A stretch of DNA of 64,000 nucleotides, taken from the NCBI GenBank assembly GCA_020637395.1, contig JACJWA010000001.1, positions 124,001-188,000 of the forward strand, read 5' to 3'. Origin of the DNA: Calditrichota bacterium (GTDB lineage: Bacteria > Electryoneota > RPQS01). Under the pieces are notes generated by a model that worked only from the letters and a program-made list of their open reading frames with translations, searched no databases and was not told where the DNA came from. Positions 9,040 to 16,576 of this stretch are shown here, one piece after another; positions within the stretch are counted from its first letter, which is position 1, and every line of letters starts with the position of its first letter. A program made the position numbers and the translations under genes.

Positions 9040-9070
9040 AAAAGGGGAGAAGTTTTTTCTCCCCTTTTCT
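9040..9070 (+). terminator. Terminator after the first chemoreceptor gene
   Basis: An 11-bp stem (aaaaggggaga / tctcccctttt) encloses a T-rich loop, with a T/C-rich tail. The near-symmetrical A and T runs mean it could act in both directions. Confidence 0.75.
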
Positions 9071-9161
9071 TTCGCCAAACCCCGCTGCGGCACGACGGTC
9101 ACGCCGCACCGCCCTACACACTGATTGTGAAGGGTTCACGCCTTCACTGAAAGGACATGGA

Positions 9162-11084
9162 ATGGGCTTCTTCGGCAGATTGCCCCTGACACAGCGCTTG
9201 ATTGTTATCTGCATGGGCTTCGGCGTGCTGCCGATGCTGCTGCTCGGTTATTTCGGTCTCGATGCGCTGCGCAAAGCGGAAAGCGAGTCCAGCCGAATCG
9301 TGGAGACGGAAGCCATTCACCTCGCTGACAAGATTGATCGAAATCTGTTCGAACGCTATGGCGACGTACAGGCGTTCGGTCAAAACCGCATCATCACGGC
9401 CAACACAGGCGACTGGCACAAGCGGACGAACAATGCCATCGCGGACGCCATGAACGAGTATGTCGCCACCTACGGCATCTACTCGCTCTCGATCCTTTGT
9501 GATCTGGACGGGCGCGTTGTCGCAGTGAACTCAAAAGATGCCGCCAGAAAAAAGGTGAACTCCGATTTCATCTACGACATGAACTTCGCACAGGCAAACT
9601 GGTTCAAATCCTGTGTCAACCAGAATTTCACAACGGCCATGCCCTTCTCGGCTCCCGAAAACCTGAAAGCCACCGGGACATATATCGAGGACGTGCACGT
9701 GGACGATCTGGTGAAGAGGGCAATTCCCGGCGATGAAGGACTGACCATCGGATTTAGCTCACCTGTGTATGATGAACAGGGTCAAATGATTGGTGTATGG
9801 ACCAACCGTGCCATGTTCTCCCTCGTGGAAGACATTGTTCGCGAGTCCTATGCCGTGATGAGCACGAAGGGTCTCAGCAAAGTGGAAATTTCCGTGCTGG
9901 ATCAGGCAGGCAACATGCTCGTGGACCACGACCCGAGTCTTCACGGCGGAGAAAATGTCATCAAGCGTGATCTTGCTTCTGTTCTCTTCAAACTCAATCT
10001 GGCCACACAGGGAAATGAGCCAGCCAAACTCGCCGTCATGGGCGAAACAGGCAACATGGTTGCGGAGGATTCTCAGAAGAGAACCGAGGTGGTCAGCGGG
10101 TACACGCATCTCAAAGGCGCAATGGGTTATCCGGGAATGAACTGGTGCGTGCTAATACGTATCGAAAAGGAAGAGTTGTTTGCGGAAATGCAGGCCGCAC
10201 GCTCCCGCATCTTCTGGTCTATCGCGCTGGTCGGATTGCTGATCGGTGTACTGGCATGGGTAGCGGGCAAGGCCTTCAGCGCGCCCATCGCAAAATCTTC
10301 CGACGAAATGACGATCACCTCCGAACAGGTTCTGTCTGCCTCGTCGCAACTGAACGGCACTGCCAAGAGTCTTGCCGACGGCGCAAATCAGCAGGCGGCC
10401 GCCATCGAGGAAATCAGCTCAAGCCTGGAAGAAATGTCTTCCATGACGCGCCGCAACGCGGACAACGCGCATTCCGCGACCGGTCTGATGGAACAGACCG
10501 GAAGCGCGGTCAGCAAGGCAGGTGTCTCCGCGAACGAAATGGATGACGCGATGAAAGACATCAAGAGCTCATCCGACGAAACGTCGAAGATCATCAAGAC
10601 CATTGACGAAATCGCCTTCCAGACTAATCTGCTCGCGCTGAATGCGGCGGTGGAAGCCGCGCGCGCCGGAGAATCCGGAAAAGGCTTTGCCGTCGTGGCT
10701 GAGGAAGTTCGCAATCTTGCCATGCGCTCCGCTTCCGCCGCAAAAAACACGGCGGCCCTGATTGAAGGCACCGTCGAACGTGTGAAACGCGGAGTGGTGG
10801 CGGTGGATGGACTCAAGGCGACGTTGAGTGAGGTGACGGAGTCTTCGCATAAGGCGACGAGTATTGTTTCGGAAATCTCAAGCGCCTCCGCTGAACAGGC
10901 GCAGGGAATTCAACAGGTCAATTCAGCGGTGACCCAGTTGGATCAAGTCACGCAGCAGAATGCGGCGGCGGCGCAGGAATCCGCGTCGGCGGCTACGGAA
11001 TTGCGACAGCGAGCCGAAGATCTTACCGCCAACGTCGGCGTATTGATCCATCTCGTTCGCGGTGCAGGCCACGACCTCGAGTAG
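9162..11084 (+). CDS. Methyl-accepting chemotaxis protein with Cache-like sensor domain
   Basis: A 640-residue chemoreceptor. The first membrane segment (about residues 12-32) is followed by a long periplasmic part with double-Cache features, for example YGIYSLSILCDLDGRVVAVN, GLTIGFSSPVYDEQGQMIGVW and MNWCVLIRIEKEE. The second membrane segment is near residues 345-365. The cytoplasmic signalling domain shares IDEIAFQTNLLALNAAVEAA and the methylation-helix pattern with the upstream receptor. The start ATG at 9162 has an AAGGA site. The ligand is unknown; Cache domains usually bind small metabolites. The signalling halves of the two receptors are very close, which points to duplication with exchange of sensors. 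Confidence 0.93.
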   Translation: MGFFGRLPLTQRLIVICMGFGVLPMLLLGYFGLDALRKAESESSRIVETEAIHLADKIDRNLFERYGDVQAFGQNRIITANTGDWHKRTNNAIADAMNEYVATYGIYSLSILCDLDGRVVAVNSKDAARKKVNSDFIYDMNFAQANWFKSCVNQNFTTAMPFSAPENLKATGTYIEDVHVDDLVKRAIPGDEGLTIGFSSPVYDEQGQMIGVWTNRAMFSLVEDIVRESYAVMSTKGLSKVEISVLDQAGNMLVDHDPSLHGGENVIKRDLASVLFKLNLATQGNEPAKLAVMGETGNMVAEDSQKRTEVVSGYTHLKGAMGYPGMNWCVLIRIEKEELFAEMQAARSRIFWSIALVGLLIGVLAWVAGKAFSAPIAKSSDEMTITSEQVLSASSQLNGTAKSLADGANQQAAAIEEISSSLEEMSSMTRRNADNAHSATGLMEQTGSAVSKAGVSANEMDDAMKDIKSSSDETSKIIKTIDEIAFQTNLLALNAAVEAARAGESGKGFAVVAEEVRNLAMRSASAAKNTAALIEGTVERVKRGVVAVDGLKATLSEVTESSHKATSIVSEISSASAEQAQGIQQVNSAVTQLDQVTQQNAAAAQESASAATELRQRAEDLTANVGVLIHLVRGAGHDLE

Positions 11085-11119
11085 AATCCCTTGGTTCTCA
11101 AAGCAGCTTGAAAACGAAA

Positions 11120-11147
11120 CGGGCAGCCACACAGGCTGCCCGTTCTT
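11120..11147. terminator. Terminator between convergent genes
   Basis: A 9-bp stem (cgggcagcc / ggctgcccg, loop acaca) lies between the end of the second chemoreceptor gene and the end of the minus-strand phosphatase gene. The T tract is short. Confidence 0.7.
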
Positions 11148-11169
11148 GCTCTTGCATGACCGAAACTTC

Positions 11170-13749
11170 TCAGAGCCGCTTCACGATCACCATGGTGGAG
11201 TCATCCTCCATCGGCACGCGGCCGCAGAAGCGCTCCACGTCGCGCTCAATCTCCGTCACAATCGCCTGCGGTGTTTCATGGCGCAGACGCACACAAAGCT
11301 CTTGAATGCGCCCTTCCCCGTACTCTTCTTCCGCCGCGTTCATCGCCTCGCTCACGCCGTCCGTGAAAAACACCAACATGTCTCCCGACATGAACTGCAC
11401 ATGCTTGTTCTCATACGGCACATTGGGAATCGCTCCCAAAATCAGTCCCGTCGGCGGAAGCTCTTCAACCGTACCGTTCGTTCTGATCAAGAGCGGCGGA
11501 TTGTGACCCGCGTTGACAAAACAGAGTTCTTGGTTCTTCGGATCGAAGCGTACCGCCACAAATGTGATGTACTGCTCCGGAGGAGTGTTGCGGAAGATCA
11601 GATTGTTGACCTGAGCTATGGTCTGAGTCAGCGGAATACCCAACTCTACCGCCGTGCGCAGCGAGGCCTGCAAATTCGCCATCAGCAGCGCCGCACCCGC
11701 GCCCTTGCCGGATACATCGGCAATCGCCACAATCGTCTGTCCATCCGGAAGCGGCATCACATCGAAGTAATCCCCGGCAACTTCCAAAGAGAAACGATTG
11801 TGCGTGGCAATATCGAGTCCCATCGTCTGCGGCAATTCGCGCGGAAGAAATCCCTCCTGAATCCGCCGCGCCATCTGCATCTGCTCCTCGAGCCGCCGCT
11901 TTTCCACATTCTCTTCCAACAGCCGCAGATTTTCTCCAGCCATGGCCACCTGCGGAGCCAGCGTGCTCAAGATGCTGAGCTCTTCAGGCGCATAGTCTTC
12001 GCGATCCGTCTTGTATCCCAGAGCCAGGAAGCCCGTCAACCGTTGCTGACTCATCAGCGGAAGCACCAGTGCGACCCGGTTGCCGGAAAGCCATTCATGC
12101 TCTTCGTCGGATACTGCGGTACGTCCGCTCGCCATTAGCTCGTCCACAAACACCGGGCGGCGTTCTCTTGTGATCAGCGTCAGCAGATTCCCTTGCAGCA
12201 TAAACGGAGTCAGGTCCCTGTCCCGTAATCGGAAACCGTTCCCGTCTTCTCCGGCCAATACTGGCTGAACAGACTCCACATGCAGACTGTCCTGAACTTG
12301 TTCGGCAAAGCGATCCAGAAACGCCTGAAAACTTCCAAACGAGGACGACTTCTCAATGGCCGTTTCCAATCGCGAGCGCAGCACCTGCCGCTCCGGGTAG
12401 AATCTCTTTTCAAGCGTCTTGGTCAGTCTGCTGGAAACACGGCCCACGCCAAATGCCAACAGCACCAGCAGAATCGGACCTACCGTTGTTCCCACGTCTT
12501 TCAGAACAAACCGTACGAAGACATATACGATCCCCGCAAGTAGCGTGAAGGCGACCGCGCTTGTAACCAAGTAGCGCGTGCCGCGCTTGATCTTCCCCTG
12601 AACTTCAAGCAGCCTGTACTTGCTGAACGCGTACGCATAGGCGATAGGAGTGGACAAAAGCATCAAAAAGCCCACGACGATCGCACCTAAAGAACGCATC
12701 TGGTTCTGGCGGAACCAGTCCGAAAAGATGTTGAGAATCAAGACCAGAGCGAGGAACCCGCCCAGACCAATCGCCGTACCCCAAAGAATCAGCCTGAGCT
12801 GCCGCTTCTCGACACGGTCCGGTGTCTTGCGAAATCGCCTGCCCAGAATCACAAAGCCGATGAGCAGCCAAAGGCCCAGCGGCACAAGACAAAATTGGGC
12901 GGTCGTTTCGGCAACAGCAATGAAATTCTCGCTGTATGCCGCCACAATCGCGGCAACGGCCACGAACAACAGCGGCGAGTAGATGACCGGGAAAAGCCAG
13001 CGACGGTTGCGGCGAACAAACTCAAGCGTCCGCGGAAAGATCAACTGCAAATGCAGCCAGAAGACCGGCAAGCCGATTGCAAAGACGCCAAGGAACTGGC
13101 GAAACTGTTCCAACAAAGGAATTTCAAACGTCGCGTAGTAATCCGGCATGACATTCACGCCCGCGATCATCGAACCCGTCATCGCATAGCAGAACCAGGC
13201 AAACACCCGTACCGGTGTCGAATTGGGCTGCGCGAAGAACGCCCATAGCCCGACACCAATGAATCCCAGGCCGATCATGAAGCGAAGCAAATCAATCAGG
13301 CCCAGCATGAACAGGTTCGCACGGCTCTCCAGTGCCGTCACGATAGTCACAGTCCGGACACCCGTGGCGCTGCCTATTTCGAGAGGGTAACCTGTCCCCG
13401 GAGATAAAACGTCCTGCATCAAACTTGGCCAAGCCTCATTCGCCGGCAGGCCGTTGACACTCAGGATCGTATCTCCGACCTGAGGTAGTATTCCATCCGG
13501 AAAGTCAACTGCACTGACAGACTGAAAGAGGTGCAGCGTGTCGCCGTTGTCGCTTTGAACGGTCTTGAAGTTCGACTGATACACTCCTGCCGACAGGTAG
13601 GTCTTGAAGGCCGATTGTTCCTGCAGCATGAGCGCCGCTAGAACCAAGAGCAAAAGCAACCCGGCTCCGCCCGCGACGACGCGAGCGAAGGCGACAAACT
13701 TTCCAGGGGACGAGACGGCGGAGTCCTGTGATTGTGCGAAAATATCCAT
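11170..13749 (-). CDS. Membrane PP2C (SpoIIE-type) protein phosphatase with PDZ and GAF domains
   Basis: An 859-residue protein. After an N-terminal membrane segment comes a PDZ-like domain (FPDGILPQVGDTILSVNGLPAN, about residues 80-140). About seven hydrophobic segments follow (about 150-425), then a GAF-like domain (about 480-640) and a coiled linker (ENVEKRRLEEQMQMARRIQEGFLP). The SpoIIE/PP2C phosphatase has metal-site motifs AGDYFDVMPL, IADVSGKGAGAALLMA and FFTDGVSE. Such enzymes usually dephosphorylate anti-sigma-factor antagonists in partner-switching control; no partner is in the window. The start at 13749 (MDIFAQSQ) is preferred over 13803 because the extra residues look non-coding. 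Confidence 0.88.
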   Translation of the reverse strand: MDIFAQSQDSAVSSPGKFVAFARVVAGGAGLLLLLVLAALMLQEQSAFKTYLSAGVYQSNFKTVQSDNGDTLHLFQSVSAVDFPDGILPQVGDTILSVNGLPANEAWPSLMQDVLSPGTGYPLEIGSATGVRTVTIVTALESRANLFMLGLIDLLRFMIGLGFIGVGLWAFFAQPNSTPVRVFAWFCYAMTGSMIAGVNVMPDYYATFEIPLLEQFRQFLGVFAIGLPVFWLHLQLIFPRTLEFVRRNRRWLFPVIYSPLLFVAVAAIVAAYSENFIAVAETTAQFCLVPLGLWLLIGFVILGRRFRKTPDRVEKRQLRLILWGTAIGLGGFLALVLILNIFSDWFRQNQMRSLGAIVVGFLMLLSTPIAYAYAFSKYRLLEVQGKIKRGTRYLVTSAVAFTLLAGIVYVFVRFVLKDVGTTVGPILLVLLAFGVGRVSSRLTKTLEKRFYPERQVLRSRLETAIEKSSSFGSFQAFLDRFAEQVQDSLHVESVQPVLAGEDGNGFRLRDRDLTPFMLQGNLLTLITRERRPVFVDELMASGRTAVSDEEHEWLSGNRVALVLPLMSQQRLTGFLALGYKTDREDYAPEELSILSTLAPQVAMAGENLRLLEENVEKRRLEEQMQMARRIQEGFLPRELPQTMGLDIATHNRFSLEVAGDYFDVMPLPDGQTIVAIADVSGKGAGAALLMANLQASLRTAVELGIPLTQTIAQVNNLIFRNTPPEQYITFVAVRFDPKNQELCFVNAGHNPPLLIRTNGTVEELPPTGLILGAIPNVPYENKHVQFMSGDMLVFFTDGVSEAMNAAEEEYGEGRIQELCVRLRHETPQAIVTEIERDVERFCGRVPMEDDSTMVIVKRL

Positions 13750-14086
13750 TATGGCTCTAAAATAACCAACCGGACCCCGATAAGCAAACCCGTCCCCTTG
13801 CAATTCGTGAGGATTCTCTTACTATGTGAGTATACAACACTCTTGCTGATTGTGGGTCCCGGGGATCTGCAATCGCGTGAACGGCTCGTCTTCCCTTTCG
13901 GACGAGCCGTTTCTTTTTCCTGACCCTCCTAACTGTATCGCGCTATACTTACTACACCCAAAGTCCTTCAAACTCTTCACTTAAACTCGAACTTCCGTCG
14001 CCATATTAGTTGAATACTCCGTGCATCAGACCTATCTTGCTCACAATTGTTTCCAATACCGCTGGTTATGCCCGCCGGAGTAGCTT
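13750..14086. other. Intergenic region between divergent genes, with an orphan terminator
   Basis: No credible gene is visible. It holds a possible minus-strand promoter for the phosphatase gene (TTGCTT, 17-base spacer, TATTTT when read on the minus strand). It also has a strong plus-strand hairpin terminator at 13880-13918 with no gene before it, and a possible plus-strand promoter for the 14087 gene (CTGACC at 13920, TATACT at 13944). Confidence 0.5.
13880..13918 (+). terminator. Orphan terminator-like hairpin
   Basis: An 11-bp stem (aacggctcgtc / gacgagccgtt) with a 10-base loop is followed by ttctttttc. No plus-strand gene precedes it, so it may end a short non-coding transcript. Confidence 0.65.
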
Positions 14087-14689
14087 ATGAGACGGATATT
14101 ATTCGTTTTCCTGTTTTCCCTTGTCATGTCTGCGGCCGTGCAGGCCGGACCACTGTCCTCGTTTTCAGCGACCGGACAGTCCCGGCAGGTGGTCGTGCGC
14201 TGGGAGCTGTCGAGTCCTCTTCCGATTGCACGCTTTGACGTAATTCGAAATGGCCTCGCTGCGGCCCGAGTGCCCGGAGAGTCCGACCTTGCCTACGAAT
14301 GGACTGACAAAGAAGTCCAAAACGACCGACTCTACAGCTATACTCTGGTTGCGGTTCATGTGGATGGCTCGCGCCAAACCATGGGGACCGTCTCTGCCCG
14401 CCCAGCCTATGATGCGGGAGTTGTGCGTCAGTACAGGTTGCACCAGAACTTCCCCAACCCCTTCAACCCCGAGACGACCATAGAGATTGAACTTGCCCAG
14501 AGCGGCCCCGCGACTCTGACTATCTTTGATGTCCTGGGTCAAGAAGTGGCTAAACCCTTCTCGGGTTCGTTTGCCAGCGGACGCTATTCCGTCCTGTTCA
14601 ACGGTCAGGACTTGCCGTCGGGTGTGTATTTCTACCAGTTGAATGCCGGAGGATTCGTAGATCAGAAAAAGATGGTTCTGTTGAAATAG
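14087..14689 (+). CDS. Small T9SS type A cargo protein (linker module plus sorting domain only)
   Basis: A 200-residue secreted protein. A signal peptide (about residues 1-22, ending VQAGP) is followed by one fibronectin-III-like module (LSSFSATGQSRQVVVRWEL...). The T9SS sorting domain starts at LHQNFPNPFNPETTIEIEL and ends in KKMVLLK. The same two modules close the next three genes, but here there is no head domain. A GGAG site precedes the ATG. It would be exported by Sec, then moved across the outer membrane by T9SS and left on the surface or released. Its function alone is unknown. Confidence 0.85.
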   Translation: MRRILFVFLFSLVMSAAVQAGPLSSFSATGQSRQVVVRWELSSPLPIARFDVIRNGLAAARVPGESDLAYEWTDKEVQNDRLYSYTLVAVHVDGSRQTMGTVSARPAYDAGVVRQYRLHQNFPNPFNPETTIEIELAQSGPATLTIFDVLGQEVAKPFSGSFASGRYSVLFNGQDLPSGVYFYQLNAGGFVDQKKMVLLK

Positions 14690-14724
14690 TTGGTTCGTGA
14701 GCATTTCCAAACAGGGAGCACCGC

Positions 14725-16266
14725 ATGAAGAGACTTGTAATCGTGTTGAGTTTGTGTTTGCTGGCCGCAGCCGCCGTCGCGCGCACGGCCCAGGATGTCC
14801 GGATGAATATGGAAAGCATTCGTGCGGAGCTTGGCGCCGTCACCGATGTCTCCCGTGCTGCTGAACTGAAGCAGACCTATCAGAACCTGTCAGAAGAACT
14901 GGCCGCGCTGACCGGCGAAGAGCGCAAAACACATTTGGATGATTGCCCCGGAACGGTTGCGAATTCCTATTGCACTTCGGCGGAAGCCATTACATTGGCA
15001 AACGGCACCGCGTTCGTTTCAGGCAACACCGCTGGCGGCGGCGAATATGGAGTTGCCTTTGAGTGCGGAGTCGCGGTCGAGTCCTGCGTGCTCTGGTACA
15101 CCCTCACTGGCACCGGAACCGAACTGTTCCTGCACACCTGCGAAGCGCCGACGGACTTCGATACCAAGATTCATGTCCTTAGAGGCAATTGCGGAGAGCT
15201 GACCTGCGTCGCGGCAAACGACGATTGGTTCACCTCCGAAGAAGGCTTGGAAGACTGCGCTGTTCATACCTTTGCTTCCGACGTGGTCTTCTGTTCCGAA
15301 CCGGGCGTCACCTACTATGTGTTAATCTCCGGCTGGAACGGCCATGTGGGCAGCTTCGGCCTGACCGTGATTGACCTCGAAACGCAGTGCACTCCCCCGT
15401 GCGTTCAGCAGGACTACTACTTCACGGTGGACCAGATTCCTTCCTGCCACTGCCTGTCCATCTGCGAAAATCAGATTCAGAAGATCTTCGTCGGCCCCGC
15501 CGGTCCCTATGACCGCCCGGTGGTGTCTTGGAGCGATGGCTGTTTGGAAGCTGCGGACAATCTGCCGCCGTCCGGTTGCGAGGAAGAGTGCGAACCGGCC
15601 TTCCCCGTCCTCTATATGGATTGGATCTACCTCCCGGATCGTCAGCTCTGGTGCATGGACATCTACTCCCAGTCCGGCGGCTGCTATTGCTTCTGCTTGG
15701 ACGACATTCTGCCGGTCGAACTGAACAGCTTCGCCGCCGTTGCTGGAGATGCGCAGGTCACGGTCAATTGGACCACCGCTTCGGAGAGCGATCTCGACCG
15801 CTTTGAAGTCACTCGTGATGGCCTGATCGCCGCGCAGCTTTCCGCGCAGAATTCCGCGACCGGAGCCAACTACTCCTGGACGGATCGTGATCTGGTGAAC
15901 GGCACCGCCTATCGCTATGAGCTGATCGCCGTGAACACGGATGGCACCCGCGAGGTCCTCGCCAGCGAATCCGTTTCGCCGTCCGCCACCTCAGGCGTGG
16001 TGACCGAGTATGCGCTTCATCAGAACTACCCGAACCCGTTCAACCCGACCACGACCATTGCCTTTGATCTGCTTGAAGCAGGTGCGGTGAAGATTTCCGT
16101 GTACAACATGCTTGGTCAGGAAGTCGCGACCCTTGTGAACGGTACCCTGAATACTGGCCGCCATAGTGTGTCGTTTGATGCCGCAGGTCTTTCCAGCGGA
16201 CTCTACATCTACAAGATGGAAGCAAACGGCTTCTCGACCCAGCAGAAGATGCTGTTCCTGAAATAG
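14725..16266 (+). CDS. T9SS type A cargo protein with PPC-like Cys-rich domain
   Basis: A 513-residue secreted protein. It has a signal peptide (residues 1-19), a short coiled stretch (about 20-70), and a Cys-rich domain (about 80-225; LFLHTCEAPTDFDTKIHVL, GVTYYVLISGWNGHVGSFGL) resembling pre-peptidase C-terminal type beta-sandwiches. A second Cys-rich part follows (about 230-330), then the fibronectin-III-like module (VELNSFAAVAGDAQVTVNW) and the sorting domain from about residue 427 (HQNYPNPFNPTTTIAFDL) to QQKMLFLK. A GGGAG site precedes the start. No catalytic motif is seen, so it may be structural or adhesive. A strong terminator follows. Confidence 0.85.
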   Translation: MKRLVIVLSLCLLAAAAVARTAQDVRMNMESIRAELGAVTDVSRAAELKQTYQNLSEELAALTGEERKTHLDDCPGTVANSYCTSAEAITLANGTAFVSGNTAGGGEYGVAFECGVAVESCVLWYTLTGTGTELFLHTCEAPTDFDTKIHVLRGNCGELTCVAANDDWFTSEEGLEDCAVHTFASDVVFCSEPGVTYYVLISGWNGHVGSFGLTVIDLETQCTPPCVQQDYYFTVDQIPSCHCLSICENQIQKIFVGPAGPYDRPVVSWSDGCLEAADNLPPSGCEEECEPAFPVLYMDWIYLPDRQLWCMDIYSQSGGCYCFCLDDILPVELNSFAAVAGDAQVTVNWTTASESDLDRFEVTRDGLIAAQLSAQNSATGANYSWTDRDLVNGTAYRYELIAVNTDGTREVLASESVSPSATSGVVTEYALHQNYPNPFNPTTTIAFDLLEAGAVKISVYNMLGQEVATLVNGTLNTGRHSVSFDAAGLSSGLYIYKMEANGFSTQQKMLFLK

Positions 16267-16287
16267 CCGCGATTAGTAGCAATTGAA

Positions 16288-16320
16288 AACGCCCCAGGGC
16301 TTCCGGCCCTGGGGCGTTTC
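16288..16320 (+). terminator. Terminator after the 14725-16266 gene
   Basis: An 11-bp GC-rich stem (cgccccagggc / gccctggggcg), extended by A-T pairs, is followed by tttcttg. Confidence 0.85.
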
Positions 16321-16485
16321 TTGTCTGGACTTAGAGGCTGCCTCTTTGCAACACCGGGAGTGACGAGGTGTTCAGAAAAAGTCAAATATGTCCAAGTTTC
16401 TTATGTCTTTGTTTGTTAAGATTACACTTCTATTGACCCGTAGGTTTCTTCCCAAACAGTTCCTTAAGTATTATTTAGCAACCCA

Positions 16486-16514
16486 TTGACTTCTGCACGT
16501 ATGGTAAATATACT
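16486..16514 (+). promoter_or_regulatory. Promoter of the 16577 gene
   Basis: TTGACT at 16486-16491 and TATACT at 16509-16514 are separated by 17 bases. They lie about 60 bases before the start codon. Confidence 0.65.
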
Positions 16515-16576
16515 TACAATGTTTGCTGAGTTGTAGAACTTTGTTTGAAAACCATGTGTACCCTGAGGAGACAGGT

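Larger units (their letters stand above)
16267..16576 (+). other. Intergenic region with terminator, AT-rich leader and promoter
   Basis: The 310 bases hold the upstream terminator, then an AT-rich stretch with no credible reading frame, and the promoter at 16486-16514. Nothing else is recognised. Confidence 0.6.

Noticed and set aside
13732..13923. 63-codon plus-strand frame in the gap before the T9SS cluster
   Set aside because: It overlaps the phosphatase start and the terminator hairpin, has no ribosome site and does not look like protein.
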